In this document: piece after piece, positions 10,313 through 20,600 of the stretch
Layout: each line of letters opens with the position of its first letter
How positions within the stretch are numbered: position 1 is the stretch's first letter
DNA from: Agarophyton chilense
Lineage: Eukaryota > Rhodophyta > Florideophyceae > Gracilariales > Gracilariaceae
Length of the DNA stretch: 64,000 nt
Assembly (NCBI GenBank): GCA_030374765.1
Contig: JARGXX010000113.1
Coordinates: 372,001 to 436,000 of the forward strand
Direction of reading: 5' to 3'
Notes under the pieces: model-generated
The model's input: only the letters and a program-made list of their open reading frames with translations
Told to the model about the DNA's origin: nothing
Databases searched by the model: none
Position numbers and translations under genes: made by a program

Positions 10313-11539
10313 TTAGTTACTCAAAAAAGATAAATAAAGAAGTGTTTGTTCTTTTCCAATGTTTTTCTTGTACCTCAAACGTGCGTGCCCCAGGACGGCG
10401 TCCAATCTTGAAAGCGTCTCAGGTCTTCCTGAGGTGTCTCCGAAGGATTGACCTTGTTCTCTGATGCGGGAGCTACGACGAACCGTCGTGCTCCGGCGAA
10501 CCGTCATGTCGGGAGGCCGTTTGAGAGGCGTTTTGGGATTATTCGGACTAATGATTGCCCCCTCCTGAAGGCCGCGCACCGAGTGGCTGATTCTGCGCCA
10601 ATAGCGGGCGATAAAATTAGCCGGAAAAGTGGCGCTGATCGTGCCCAATCTACCTGACCACATGGCCTGGTATTCCCTGAGGAGATCAAGTACCTGGGGC
10701 CTATAGGATTCGAATTCTGCGCCGATAGCGACCGTCCCCTCCCAAGAATCGACGTCCTCGTCGGGAATTAGCGTGGCAAGATTATCTCTTTGGGCCTCCA
10801 TAATGGCTACGGGCGCCGGTAGAGTGATACCAATCACTGTACTTTCAGATAACCGCACGGGTTTATCTCGGAAGTTGCAGATTGTGACAAAAAAGAATCT
10901 GTTGGGGTTAATGTCCATTACTTCATTGGCCATCAAGGTAAAGTGCTTCAAAACCGTTTTCGGGTGTATCTAAATTTTTATGAGACCTGAGGATTGGGAA
11001 TGGACCGATACAGCGATTTGGGTCATTGGGGGTATCTTTATGGCCTTTGACAGGCGAACCTTATTGGACTTCGTGTTTTCGGAGACAACCGTTGGTTTGC
11101 GGTTAGCTTCTGTCCCTGGGGCGGAACCAGTTATGGAGATGGAAGGTGCACGGTGTAACGCGACTTTCCTAAGGCCTGGGCAAATGGCCTTAATGTTTCG
11201 GTCGATAAAGGAGGTTCCTAGGATGGCTTCAGCGCCTAAGTTAGAACATAAAAGGAACCACGTGCGGACTTTGAACTGTCCTGCCTGGAGGTAAAGTGGT
11301 ACTATCTCTTTAATGTTAATTAATCTACGAGACGCATCGGTAATCCTTGGGGTCTTCCTTGCCTGAACTAAGTCTTGCCAACCAAGTGAGAGTAGTTTAG
11401 GATGGACCAAATTGGGACCAGAGCCTGTCTCCAACACAGCTGTGGTCACTCGAGAGTTGTTGGAACGAAGTCCTACGGTTACTCGAACTTTATAGCTCTC
11501 TTTCTTGAAGATACAGACGGGGTCGTTACTGTGTTCCAA
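10313..11539 (-). pseudogene. Element B protease and pol remnant
   Basis: The frame ending at 10970 contains VLETGSGPNLVHPKLL, where the aspartic-protease triad DTG reads ETG, so the catalytic Asp is lost. It continues with ILGTSFIDRNIKAI and IPPMTQIAVSVHS, which match the region after the protease in element A (ILGCDYCDRF, IPPESQVMVSVNS). The next frame (10313-10951) contains LLREYQAMWSGRLGTI, matching LREFTTMWDGSLGEI just before the reverse transcriptase in A, then loses similarity. The rest of pol is absent. Confidence 0.7.
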
Positions 11540-11634
11540 TTATGGTTCATCCTGAGTGGTCCACTGTGGGTGGTTCGTCTAGGGAGGTGAAGAGCTCTTT
11601 GGATCATGACAGTCCAATTGGTTGAGGCAGGGGA

Positions 11635-13926
11635 TTAAAGATGGAGGAGCTGCCTCGAGTCGTCCCTGTAGGAGTTTTCCGATGGGGTTTCCGTTTCTTC
11701 CTGAGTATGGAGTTCTTCCACAGGGTCGTCCGTAGGATCTACAATGGCGCAGAACTGTGGGGCTTTGATCGGATTATCCGACGGTGTGGCATAGCGTGAG
11801 CTTCCAGGGGTCCATGTGTTTCGTTGCTGTGCCCTGTTATACATTCGTTCGGATCTCCGCGCCCGGTAATTCTCTTCCCTTAGAGCTAGGAGGGTTTTAC
11901 GTGCGTCCTCAGGCAGATACCTCGTACAGTCACAAGGCTGGGTCAATGACAGGCAGAGGAAGCAGGCCCTTGGGCAGCGAACAAAAATGTCCTTGCGGGG
12001 CGGACAGGGAGAATACTTGGGTGTGGGTGGTCCAGTGGTCGCTGTAGTTCCCTCGGAGTTATATGATGGGGGCCCGAACAGAGGAGTACTGAAATTGACC
12101 GCTGGGAAGTCTCCCGAATCGGCGTGAATGAGTGAAGCATCCATGTGCGACTCCAAATGGGCTTGGCTAGGTTTACGCAATGGAGTTGCGTGTCCTCTGG
12201 TTATATCATCGTTGCGCTTGGAGGTCCCGTAGGTTTTTCCATAACCCTCGGCGTAGGTAACGAGCCTTCGGAAGGAGTATTGCCGGTTCTCCCTGTGGTA
12301 ATTGCGCACATATGTCCGAATGGCAGGAAGAAATCCCGTGATGAACTGGCGTTTAAGCCGTTCTTCGGAGGACATGTTTTCACATCGGTAAGCCTTCTTC
12401 CATAGGTCGTCTGCAAAAGCCGATTCGATCATGTTGGAGCTCTGCCTGAAGGATATTAATTACCGGTAGGCATCCATAATAACGTCATCCATTATAACGT
12501 CATCCTTGGCGTAAGTTTCCAATAGATAATGAACAACCTGAGGGTATGACTTGAGGAGCTCACGGTCTTGAGCATCCACGAGGTCAGTTGTGCCAGATAT
12601 CTTCGAAACCACTTGGTCACGCGCCTGTCCTGTAAAGAAGAATTGGAAAGGTAAAGAGCGGCGCCCTCGTGGACTCCGTTCTGATCTTAGGACGTACGGA
12701 ACAAAATGAGAAACCTAAGGACAGCAATGGGATCGGAACCCGAGAACTTGTCCGTAATGGTTAGTTGCATTCATTTGGCGCATTTGGCTACTCTGAGAGC
12801 CACCGAACCAGAATATTTCGCGGACCTGTCGGCCAGCCGCTAATGCCGGTACTCTAGAACCTTAAGGAAAAGTTCGTTTGTGGTTCTCAGTGGTCTGAAG
12901 TTTCGAACGGCAGCCTCATCTACTTCCAAGTCGGTCGTTTCGGTTGAGGCCGATTCGGAATCGCTCATGTCCGAATGGTGTCTTCTCTTGCTTCTACTGT
13001 TCTTCTTTCTCCTGCAGTTACTTCTTTTCTTTCCAGTGGAGTAGGGACCTAAAGGATCGATCTCTATATCAGATGCGATGGAGGCCTGAGGTCGCTGTAC
13101 CTCATATGTTCCGTCGGGTGGGGCCAGCGGTCTCTCTTCTAGACGCGGAGCTTCTCTTCTGCTCCTCACTTGTCCCTCCCTTGGATTCTTCTGATGGGCA
13201 ACCTGTCTCTCATCTAGACGCGGAGCTTCTCTTCCGCTCCTAGATTGCCCCACCATGGGGTTTTCCTGATGGTATTCCCGGCGAGGGTTGCATAACGCCG
13301 CCACTAGTGGGGGTTCGGTAGGGAGTTGCCTATGGAGACTGGATGGTTAATTTGTGGTAGAGTGGTCCTAGGGACCAAATTGCCTGCCTGGCGTGTGAGG
13401 GCTCCTTGAACGGCCTGTAGGAGGGTGTCTGTGAATAAGACAGACTCCAATACCTTAGGGAAAATTCGAGCGATGAGGTAATCCGTATGGTCAGCGATCT
13501 CCGTAGCGAGTCGCAAGTCCATAATGGAGTCCGCGTGGGTTGAGCAGAGCTCACGAAGACGGGGCCAGAGAAGGTCGGCAAGCCCTGCGGGCATGTTTTC
13601 TCGAATTCCTTCAGTCTAGGAGGTTTCTCCTTGAGGTGTCCCTGGCCTAAAGGTGGCCATGATGGGGCGTTCTCGTAAACGTGCTGCCACCTTGGGGTCT
13701 CGGCGAATCATTTCAGAGTTATCCAGTGGGGTCAGTACTTTTTGCGGCTGGTTCCTCGTGCTCCTGCGGTCGCTAGTGGTATCAACCTGAGGGTCAGGCG
13801 ACATTGCCGGCGTTGTAGTCGCACTTCGTCCTGCCGTAGGAGTTCTATGGTTGGGTCCGTTGGGTGTGTTTCCTGCATCCCTAATGTTTGCTTCTGTACT
13901 TCTGGTCCGTTGGGGAATGAAACCAA
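11635..13926 (-). pseudogene. Element B gag and nucleocapsid, broken
   Basis: Several minus-strand frames in order (13732-13926, 13304-13594, 12840-13304, 11635-12432) make up a Gag related to that of element A: a charged serine/arginine-rich stretch around 12950-13100, an FITGFLPAIRTYVRNY helix region, and CPRACFLCLSLTQPCDC where A has its CCHC knuckle; the histidine is missing here. The gap between 12432 and 12840 and the frame changes show decay. The protease frame lies -1 to the last gag frame, the same relation as in element A. Confidence 0.65.
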
Positions 13927-13984
13927 AGTTTATAGAATCCGGATAATTCTTCGTTCCAGTGGTCCGTTCAATTATTCCAAAGGA

Positions 13985-14002
13985 TTCTAAGCCGGGAGAC
14001 CA
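13985..14002 (-). promoter_or_regulatory. Primer-binding site of element B
   Basis: Read on the minus strand, TGGTCTCCCGGCTTAGAA starts 3 nt inside the 5' LTR. A leading TGG is the complement of a tRNA 3' CCA end. The site is the same as that of element A except for one base, so both use the same or closely related tRNA primer. The tRNA would end ..TTCTAAGCCGGGAGA-CCA; I cannot name its amino acid. Confidence 0.75.
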
Positions 14003-14005
14003 AAA

Positions 14006-14451
14006 GGTAACGCAATGAATGTTGGGTCAGCGTACGGGTCTCTGCCGATGGTAGCGTGGTAGAGCGGGTCGTAAGGTTCGAACCCTTGACAGCGGCACTC
14101 CCAGAGTACTTGGTGCAATGGGCTGGCGCTTCCTGCGTAGTTTTACAGGTTGGAGCTACGGAAACTATGGATTGAAGACCAAAGAGTGGAACTAATATAC
14201 CAAAGGGGGTTATTTAGTATCTAACGGCTCCTACCGTACTGTAAGGGAGAAGCGTCACTCGAGCCCAGTAAATAGTACTGGCGAGGCGCTGAGATCTCCC
14301 TGGAAATGTAATGATAATCTATTACACTAAATTAAAATAAATAAATAATCTGCATGAGTCCACCTGAGGTCGACCCATACACGTGTCACCTGCAAGATCC
14401 TTCCGGGCCCGGAAGCTTACAGGGCTCAACCGTTATAATCGCTCCTTCACA
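14006..14451 (-). repeat. 5' LTR of element B
   Basis: 446 bp, pairing with 8766-9212. The plus-strand left end reads GGTAAC where the other copies read TGTAAC. It carries the clearest version of the tRNA-like module: TAGCGTGGTAGAGCGG (14052-14067) and a consensus-like B box GGTTCGAACCC (14075-14085), only 7 nt apart. Confidence 0.87.
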
Positions 14452-15053
14452 CCTCTTTTCTCACAAACCTATTTCACGGAAACTCTGTGCTCAGCGCATT
14501 TCAACTTGGCCGAGGACATGCACCTTCGTTACTAGGTATACCCTCCAGCCAGGTACCACAAGAACTTCTCGAGGCACATAAACACACGGCAGCCACAGGA
14601 GCGATACAGAAGCTTATGAGAGCACATGATCATAACCTCATTCCGCTATCTTGCTTGAAGAAATACACACCCATATGGGTATATTACAACACTTCAAAAC
14701 AGAATGAACGTGTCCGATGGGTCAAAGCTGTGGTCATCGAAGCAACCCTGCATTTCGTGAGATGCAGACGGTCTAGGCGAGGCCCAACAATGAACGTTGC
14801 TTACGAGCACATACGGCTTGTAAAAGAAGGCAGTCTGGGTCGGGAATTGCAAGACGGTGTTCTGGAAGATATTCTCGTTGGTGAGGCACCAGAAGAAACT
14901 ATAGAGCTCACAGACAGCAGAGCAGCCGACGCCGCCCAAATTATGTTGAACACATTCGGACCAGAAGAAGGAGATACAGATGACACAACACCCGCCCAAC
15001 TAGAAGCTCCTTTTTCACGAAGAAGGTCACTGGAGACCCAGTACAAGATATAG
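14452..15053 (+). pseudogene. Copia integrase, C-terminal part
   Basis: The copia frame resumes after element B: SAFQLGRGHAPSLLGIPSSQ, then VPQELLEAHKHTAATGAIQK, then IPLSCLKKYTPIWVYYNTS and RGPTMNVAYEHIRLV. This order (LxRGyxPsi.G.P, p.eLl.ah....A...l..ml, VwVyY..s, GP.m.vAyEdvR) is typical of CoDi/GalEa-type integrase C termini. The open frame runs 14487-15053 without a stop, but it is separated from the catalytic core by the 5.7-kb insertion. Confidence 0.75.
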
Positions 15054-16273
15054 GTACCAATGACGCCCACGGGCCTCCACATGGAGAAGATATTGAATTA
15101 GAGTCAAATGAGCAACAGGGCCTGAACACCATTTATGACGTGGTTGGCAGCGAGCAGATCACAAGGAGAATGATGGATTGTGCGCCCCAGTAGATACGGG
15201 ACAAAGCAGTAAAAGAAGAGATAGAGAACGCACGGAAAGACGCATATGTCGAAGTATCCGAATACGAAGTACATGCAGACGCAAATTTTATTACGTCACA
15301 CGTCTTATAGAAAGTCAAACACGAAGAAAAAGACTTCAAGAGATGGAAAGCACGCCTGTGGTCCCATGGCAATCGCGATCAAGAAATTGGCAACATCAGG
15401 AACGATTCTGCCAACGCGTAATTGGATATCATTCGAATCTTACTCTCACTCGCGACCATTTCAAAGTTTTGCCTAGGATGCTTGGACATAAAAGGAGCGT
15501 ATCTGCAAAGCGGCCCGACAACGAGAGAGTTATACGTCAGACCACCAGCAGAGTGGAACGGAAAGAAATGAATGCTGTGGAAACTTTTCAAACTTCCATA
15601 TGGCATTAGCAAAGCGGGCAGACAGTGGGAAACGGTAATTGAGGGATGGTTGCTCAATAATGCGCACTTCCACAGGATCCATGGCGTTAGAAAATTATAC
15701 GTGAGAAGAACTTAACATGGTAAGATAAATCTGTTGCTCGCAAAGCTGACTGGTGATTTGCTAATGGCTGGACCTATTGAGGAAATGGAGAATTTGGCGA
15801 TTGAAATCTCGAGAAGGTTCAATATCAGTAAGAGTATCATCAACGACGAGATTAAAAATAACGGCACCACGATCACGCAAGCAGATAACCATGACATTAT
15901 TCTTTCAATGTCGGACTACATGGATTCCATCAAGCCAATTGAAATGAGCAAATCACGCCGAACAATGCAGAAAGATAAGGCCTTTAAGCACGAAATCAAG
16001 GGTTACAAGGAAATGGCTCCAGAACTCATCTGGATCGGCTGTGGAGCACTACCACAAGCATCATACATCGGATCAATCATGCAGCAGCGGGTTCCAAGAC
16101 TAAATGTCGCATGTTTTTTGGAAGCCAACAAGACTCTACAAGAACTACGGAACTTGCGCCCGATCATTCGCTTTCGCACGCCAAATGGCCGAGTATGTGA
16201 ACCAGAAGTTGTGACTTTCTCTGACGCCTCATTCAATATTACCGCTCAACAAGACTATGGACAGACTGGGTGA
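15054..16273 (+). pseudogene. Copia reverse transcriptase, broken
   Basis: Fragments in several frames cover the reverse transcriptase: an EVHADANFITSHVLYR-like finger (near 15260-15310), a conserved-looking piece near 15480-15610, then an open frame 15734-16273 with the thumb/connection (LLAKLTGDLLMAG, IEEMENLAIEISRRFNISK, YIGSIMQQRVPRLNV). The start of RNase H follows in VVTFSDASFNITAQQDYGQTG. I cannot find an intact YxDD box. A frame change at 16268-16273 links to the next piece. Confidence 0.7.
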
Positions 16274-16749
16274 TTACCGTCATAAAGTTACGAACGGAGA
16301 ATAGTGATGCGAGAACCTATCATATCATATACTGGGCCAATGTTAAGCGGAAGAGAGTATCGCATTCTTCATATGGTGCTGAGATCCTTGCGTGTTCAGA
16401 TGCCGATGACCGTGGTTACAACTTGAAACCGGTACTCAAGTCAATTTATCCGATCGATTGCTTCCGGCATGTGCTTAAAGTGGATTCGAAAGGCCTTTTT
16501 GACACTATTATATCGCTACATGAAGACCAAGAATATGGAATACGTCAAACCGTACATCGCATTAGGGACTCTTTTGAAGAAAACGAACTCGATTGTCTAA
16601 GATGGATAGAAGGAAAGGTTAACATTGTAGATGCCCTTACAAAGCGTAACCATAATAGCCACCGACTGCTCAATATTATTATTACTTCTGGGCTATTGAC
16701 TCTCCCAGATCACAAGTCTTTTGCTCTGAACAGCTCGACATGGAAGTAG
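16270..16749 (+). pseudogene. Copia RNase H, C-terminal part
   Basis: This 159-codon frame continues the RNase H that begins in the previous feature: SHSSYGAEILACSDADDRGY, LKVDSKGLFDTIISLHEDQ, YGIRQTVHRIRDSFEENEL and GKVNIVDALTKRNHNS (the ADaLTK box, with VDALTK here). The order and the DSKGLfD and RIRDSFE motifs match CoDi/GalEa-type elements. It ends at TAG 16747-16749, about 35 bp before the 3' LTR. Confidence 0.78.
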
Positions 16750-16784
16750 AGTTTTCGAAAAGAAATTACGACAACTGGGGGGCA

Positions 16785-17193
16785 TATGAATTTCTAATGG
16801 TATAGGATAGCCTCCTATAGCCAGAATTGGACTTGAAGCAATACAAAGTCAATTAGGCGACGGAGCCTGTCAGTCATCCGCCGTGATGGTTTTAGAGCGA
16901 AAGGGCAATGAAGCGGCAGAGCCTTCTGAAATCAATCATTATAGACTGCAGCAACACAAACACATGAATCAGGCGGCACAGCCTGTCAGTCATCCGCCGT
17001 GATGGTTTCAGAGCGAAAGGGCGCAGACAAATGCACTACATATGGCTAGACGTAGCCAGTAAGCAGAAAAGGAAGGTACCGATCTGAGCACTGCCTTGTG
17101 GTGAGCTGATATTGCATGGGCTCATTAGCGCCCCAACTCCGTAGTCTCCACCCCACGTAATAAATGTCGGCCAACAACTCTCAGATGGTTACA
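16785..17193 (+). repeat. 3' LTR of the copia element
   Basis: 409 bp, from TATGAATTTC to GGTTACA, preceded by the purine tract ACTGGGGGGCA and followed by the target duplicate ACAGG. It differs from the left LTR at some tens of positions, so the insertion is not recent. Confidence 0.88.
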
Positions 17194-17198
17194 ACAGG

Positions 17199-17322
17199 TA
17201 TGTATATTTGTTAAGGTTCAATGGGGAGTAGCGAGCAGCTGTATTGCTTCAATCAGCCATGCTGAGCGTTGCGTACCTTGGGCCTGAGACGTTGCGCGCG
17301 GTACTTGAGTGCAGCGCGTGCG
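17199..17322 (+). repeat. Right direct repeat of the DIRS-like element
   Basis: It matches 736-860 in direct orientation; the first 20 bases of this repeat lie on the other side of the copia insertion (6194-6213). A pyrimidine-rich tract (17335-17397) follows, and may be element end or host sequence. Confidence 0.7.
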
Positions 17323-19188
17323 GGGCTTTACGGCTCTGTCCCCTCCTCATGTCTATTTCTCTCCCCCCTCTCCGTTTCCTCTCCCTCCCCATCACGGGGC
17401 ATCTCAACATGTCTATTTTCTTTGCTTAAGTTTTTTACTGCAACGTGTTCCTGATATGCTCGCAATAGGCGGATACCTTTTGTTCTGAGTAAAGAAATGA
17501 TTGATCTTCGCAAAGCATATTATCGAAACCTGGTTTGGTGCCCGAACCAACCAATTTTTGGCGTAACTTTGCACCGCATCTCGACCTATCAATAGCCGGC
17601 TACTATAAATTGCGTTCCCCCCGCGCCACCTCCGAACGCTACCCCACATATGTCCCTAGAAAAACAACGTTTTGTTTCCAGAACGATCAGTACCCCACCG
17701 CAGCATGAACGTAAAAGCTAAAACAGGTTTCCTCATCCGAACTCTACGACATCGTTTTAAACGATGCCACTTCAAAGCTTTACGCCTCTACCCACGCAAA
17801 TAACGGACCAAAGCACATCTGGAATAGAATAGAATCATCATATCTCAACAGTTTATACTGCAAGTCATCCAACATTGCCTATTCCCCAGAAGTATTGGCC
17901 ACCAACGAAACGGATTGCCAGTCTAAACAACACATCATTCGCGATTTCTCCCCCTCTTGACTTTCGAAACAAAGTAGAACACGTCAATGCGCATAATTTT
18001 GAAAAATGCTCTCGTGTGACTCGTATTTTCACGTAATTGAACAAATGATTGTTTTATAAGCAGTAGGAGCACAAATAAAAATCGTTAGCAACTGCGGTTT
18101 CCATGAATATCCGAGAGTATGAATTGCTGTTTGCCACCATGGTTTAGTCGGAAAGTTTTGTGACAACTGTTGTATAATTAGATCTGTTGTTCAAATCAAC
18201 AAAACTAAAATTTTCTTAGACAGAAAAACAGCGATGGAAAGCTTATAAGGGCATTGAATGACGTAAACTAGGGAAAAGAATGATGAACAAGAATTTCATT
18301 GCCATGGAGAGTGTCATCGAAGTGCAATGACACTCACAAGCTGGAGACGACGGCTTTGATCGGCCTTTTGATCGAAATGCAAACAAGACGCACATTATGT
18401 AGAAATGGAAAGTGGCCCGACGTATGTGAACTAGCTCTGAATGCTTCTTACAGTCCTTGCTGCCAAAGAAGTACGCCATCTTCCTCTCTGCGCCATTTTC
18501 GCAGTATCTCTCAATTATGATCTTGAATAAATACGCCTTGCAATTCTCTTATGCTAAAGCAATTTTAGATAGCGCCATAATTTGTAATATGAAGATTTTG
18601 TCTTCAAGGAAACGGTTATCAATTGCTTGTACCATACTAAAAATAACAGTATGATTGCAATTTTTGTACTGTTGAAGGCAGTTCTAATACGTGTGCCATC
18701 TCTGTAATTCAACGAAAAGGAGAAAGTAGTGTGTATAAAAGGTACGTCAAAAGGCTAAGAGTTCGGCAGTACTGGAGGTGGTTGTTATCTGAGTTTTTTC
18801 TTCTTCTCGTCTGTGTTTCTCTCTTTCTGCTTATATAGACTATGTGCGATTAATTCTAATCTGTTCGCTGCTCTTCGCGATCATTTCATGATTATTCTTT
18901 GGATTTCATCTCTAGTGCTCATTCTTTTTTTTCCCAGTTGTAGTAATTCTTATTCAATTTCTTTGCTGCAATGAAGTCTTTTTGACATGCTTAAAAGATT
19001 GTCCACACATACAAATAAGGGTGTAGCGCTAGCGAGTGTCAGACGCACGCGGACACTGATATAAGTACATATTAACCAAAACGGGAACGAACACTACGAC
19101 TGGCCAACAATGCCGGACGTTCTCACCTCATAGCACAGACTTGGCACCGACGCTGAAGCAATGTTCTAAAAAAGGCAGTGTTATTTAA
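17323..19188. other. AT-rich intergenic stretch
   Basis: I see no gene. The region starts with a CT-rich tract (17335-17397) and is otherwise AT-rich with scattered stops in all frames. 18700-19188 could be the decayed LTR or leader of the gypsy relic that follows, but I cannot find a partner copy in the window. Confidence 0.5.
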
Positions 19189-20600
19189 ATGCCCACAAGG
19201 CAAGTCTTAATCCATGATGACGTCGCGAAATTGCAGCTTATGATTCTGATCGTCGTTCAAACTGTAAAGGGGGGAAATGAAACAACAGATTCTACATTTC
19301 ACACAGTTACAACCCATATTTGGATGAAAGATCTCAAAAAGCACACCGACAAGTTCACGCGCTCTTGTGTTCACAGCTTCACGATCTAGTTCTGAAAATT
19401 TGTTCGAGATCCGTTGGAAGTAACATGTACGCACGCAAACCGAACAAATTGTTTCACGTCGGCTACTGCTACTCGAGCAGAGGTGAAAAACGAAGAATGT
19501 ACACACTTCTCATCACGGACAATTTTCATGTTACGTTTTGCTTAGAACCGCTACAGAAGCCGTTCCTGAAACCAATGCCGTAAACTTGTGAACTGGTCCG
19601 CTGCATTCAGAGTAGCGAAGTAATGGATGTCAGACCGAGGCAGCCACTTCAAAAAAATGCTGATAATACTTCTCTCGCAGAATCTCAAAGCACATCACCA
19701 CTTTGCACTACCATACTGCCCACAGAGCAGTGGTTCCATCGAAGTCGTCTGTCTCGAGCTCCTAAGAATATTCTAAGCACTACTATCGGCGTTTCTATTT
19801 CCACGATCCGCTTGGTCTACAGTTCTACCGCTCATTTAGTGAGCGCTGAAGAGCGTACCGACGAGAATGCCCAAAGAAACATTCCCACTCATATTGTAAC
19901 GGTATTACCTCAAAACTTTTCGCTTTCAACCATTATGATAAGTGAAGATGAAGTACCGATTGATTAGGATGTTGATATTCGCCGTGCAACGTCTTTGATG
20001 GGAGTTGAGAAGCTATAGGCCGCGTTTGATGACGTGCACCGCGGTTGCGCAGATCCAGGGAGCAAAAAGCGTAAGTCTGTCGTCAACGCGCACGACCAGC
20101 GAACTGGAGTAGAGCCCATTAAGTTCACAGAAGTCGTCTATGTTCTCAAAGCGATCATGAAGAAGAGCATCAGCGCTGAAGCAAAGCTTAAAATCGCAAG
20201 GACCTTTCCGCGCGAGGCTTTTACGAGAAGATCTACTCTACAGTACGTCTTTGAATTCTAGAATATGACAACTGAAAAGAATGACTTCGTACGGCGACTG
20301 AAACGCTTCCCGAACAAAGAATATGAAAATTTTGAAGAACTGCAAGAACATTTGGAATATCAACGTAACGAATTGTTGGTTGTCGAATACTTCAAGAATA
20401 TCTGATGGCGAAACAATGAGATTGAATACTAGTAAAATGGATTCGTTTCGGTAAGAACGAAGCAGACTGGGTAAACATCAAATCTTTACAGCAGATCGTG
20501 CCCGATCTTCTACCGGAGTACCTTCAAAAGATGGCAAAAAATGGCTCACGAAGACAGCAAAGTTTTGATTGCGGCCATTGATACACAATAACCAAGTGAA
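19189..20600 (+). pseudogene. Ty3/gypsy relic: integrase and chromodomain
   Basis: Frames in order give HIWMKDLKKHTDKFTRSCVH (the zinc-binding end of integrase), YTLLITDNFHVTFCL (first catalytic Asp region), WMSDRGSHFKKML (second Asp, SDrGshF), HHFALPYCPQSSGSIEVVC (P.ssG.vE with the glutamate), then RTGVEPIKFTEVVYVLKAI, VRRLKRFPNKEYENFEELQ, LEYQRNELLVVEYFK, and a chromodomain (VKWIRFGKNEADWVNIKSL). This differs in sequence from elements A, B and C and is a separate lineage; the wording of its motifs recalls elements known from oomycetes and algae. Multiple stops and shifts break it. No LTR pair or reverse transcriptase was found. Confidence 0.72.

Larger units (their letters stand above)
8766..14451 (-). 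mobile_element. Ty3/gypsy element B, internally shortened
   Basis: LTRs at 8766-9212 and 14006-14451 enclose a 4.8-kb interior read on the minus strand: gag and nucleocapsid, protease, and then only a remnant before the 3' LTR. No reverse transcriptase, RNase H or integrase motif is present, so the element could move only with help. The flanks CGTCT (8761-8765) and CCTCT (14452-14456) are a 5-bp target duplication with one mismatch. A polypurine-like AAGGAGGTAGATA lies next to the 3' LTR (9213-9225, minus strand). It sits in the copia integrase gene and is younger than that element. Confidence 0.88.
6214..17193 (+). mobile_element. Ty1/copia retrotransposon, CoDi/GalEa type, split by gypsy B
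   Basis: Matching LTRs (6214-6626 and 16785-17193) are flanked by the 5-bp duplication ACAGG (6209-6213 and 17194-17198). Coding order on the plus strand is gag, integrase, reverse transcriptase, RNase H, the copia order. The integrase C terminus and RNase H resemble the aquatic-organism CoDi/GalEa group. Gypsy B (8766-14451) interrupts the integrase; without it the element is about 5.3 kb. A G-rich tract (16775-16784, ACTGGGGGGCA context) precedes the right LTR. All frames carry stops or shifts. Confidence 0.88.
720..17322 (+). mobile_element. DIRS-like tyrosine-recombinase retrotransposon, decayed and multiply interrupted
   Basis: The element is recognised from reverse transcriptase plus RNase H of DIRS type followed by a tyrosine-recombinase-like domain instead of a DDE integrase. 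A direct repeat bounds it: 720-860 at the left, and at the right 6194-6213 continued at 17199-17322 after a nested copia insertion. Removing the inserted copia element and one ACAGG duplication rejoins the right repeat exactly. Four other elements lie inside it: an LTR (2429-2874), a Tc1/mariner (3299-4598), a copia element (6214-17193) and, within that, gypsy B (8766-14451). All of its frames are broken. True outer termini may lie slightly outside the repeat that I can align. Confidence 0.75.
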
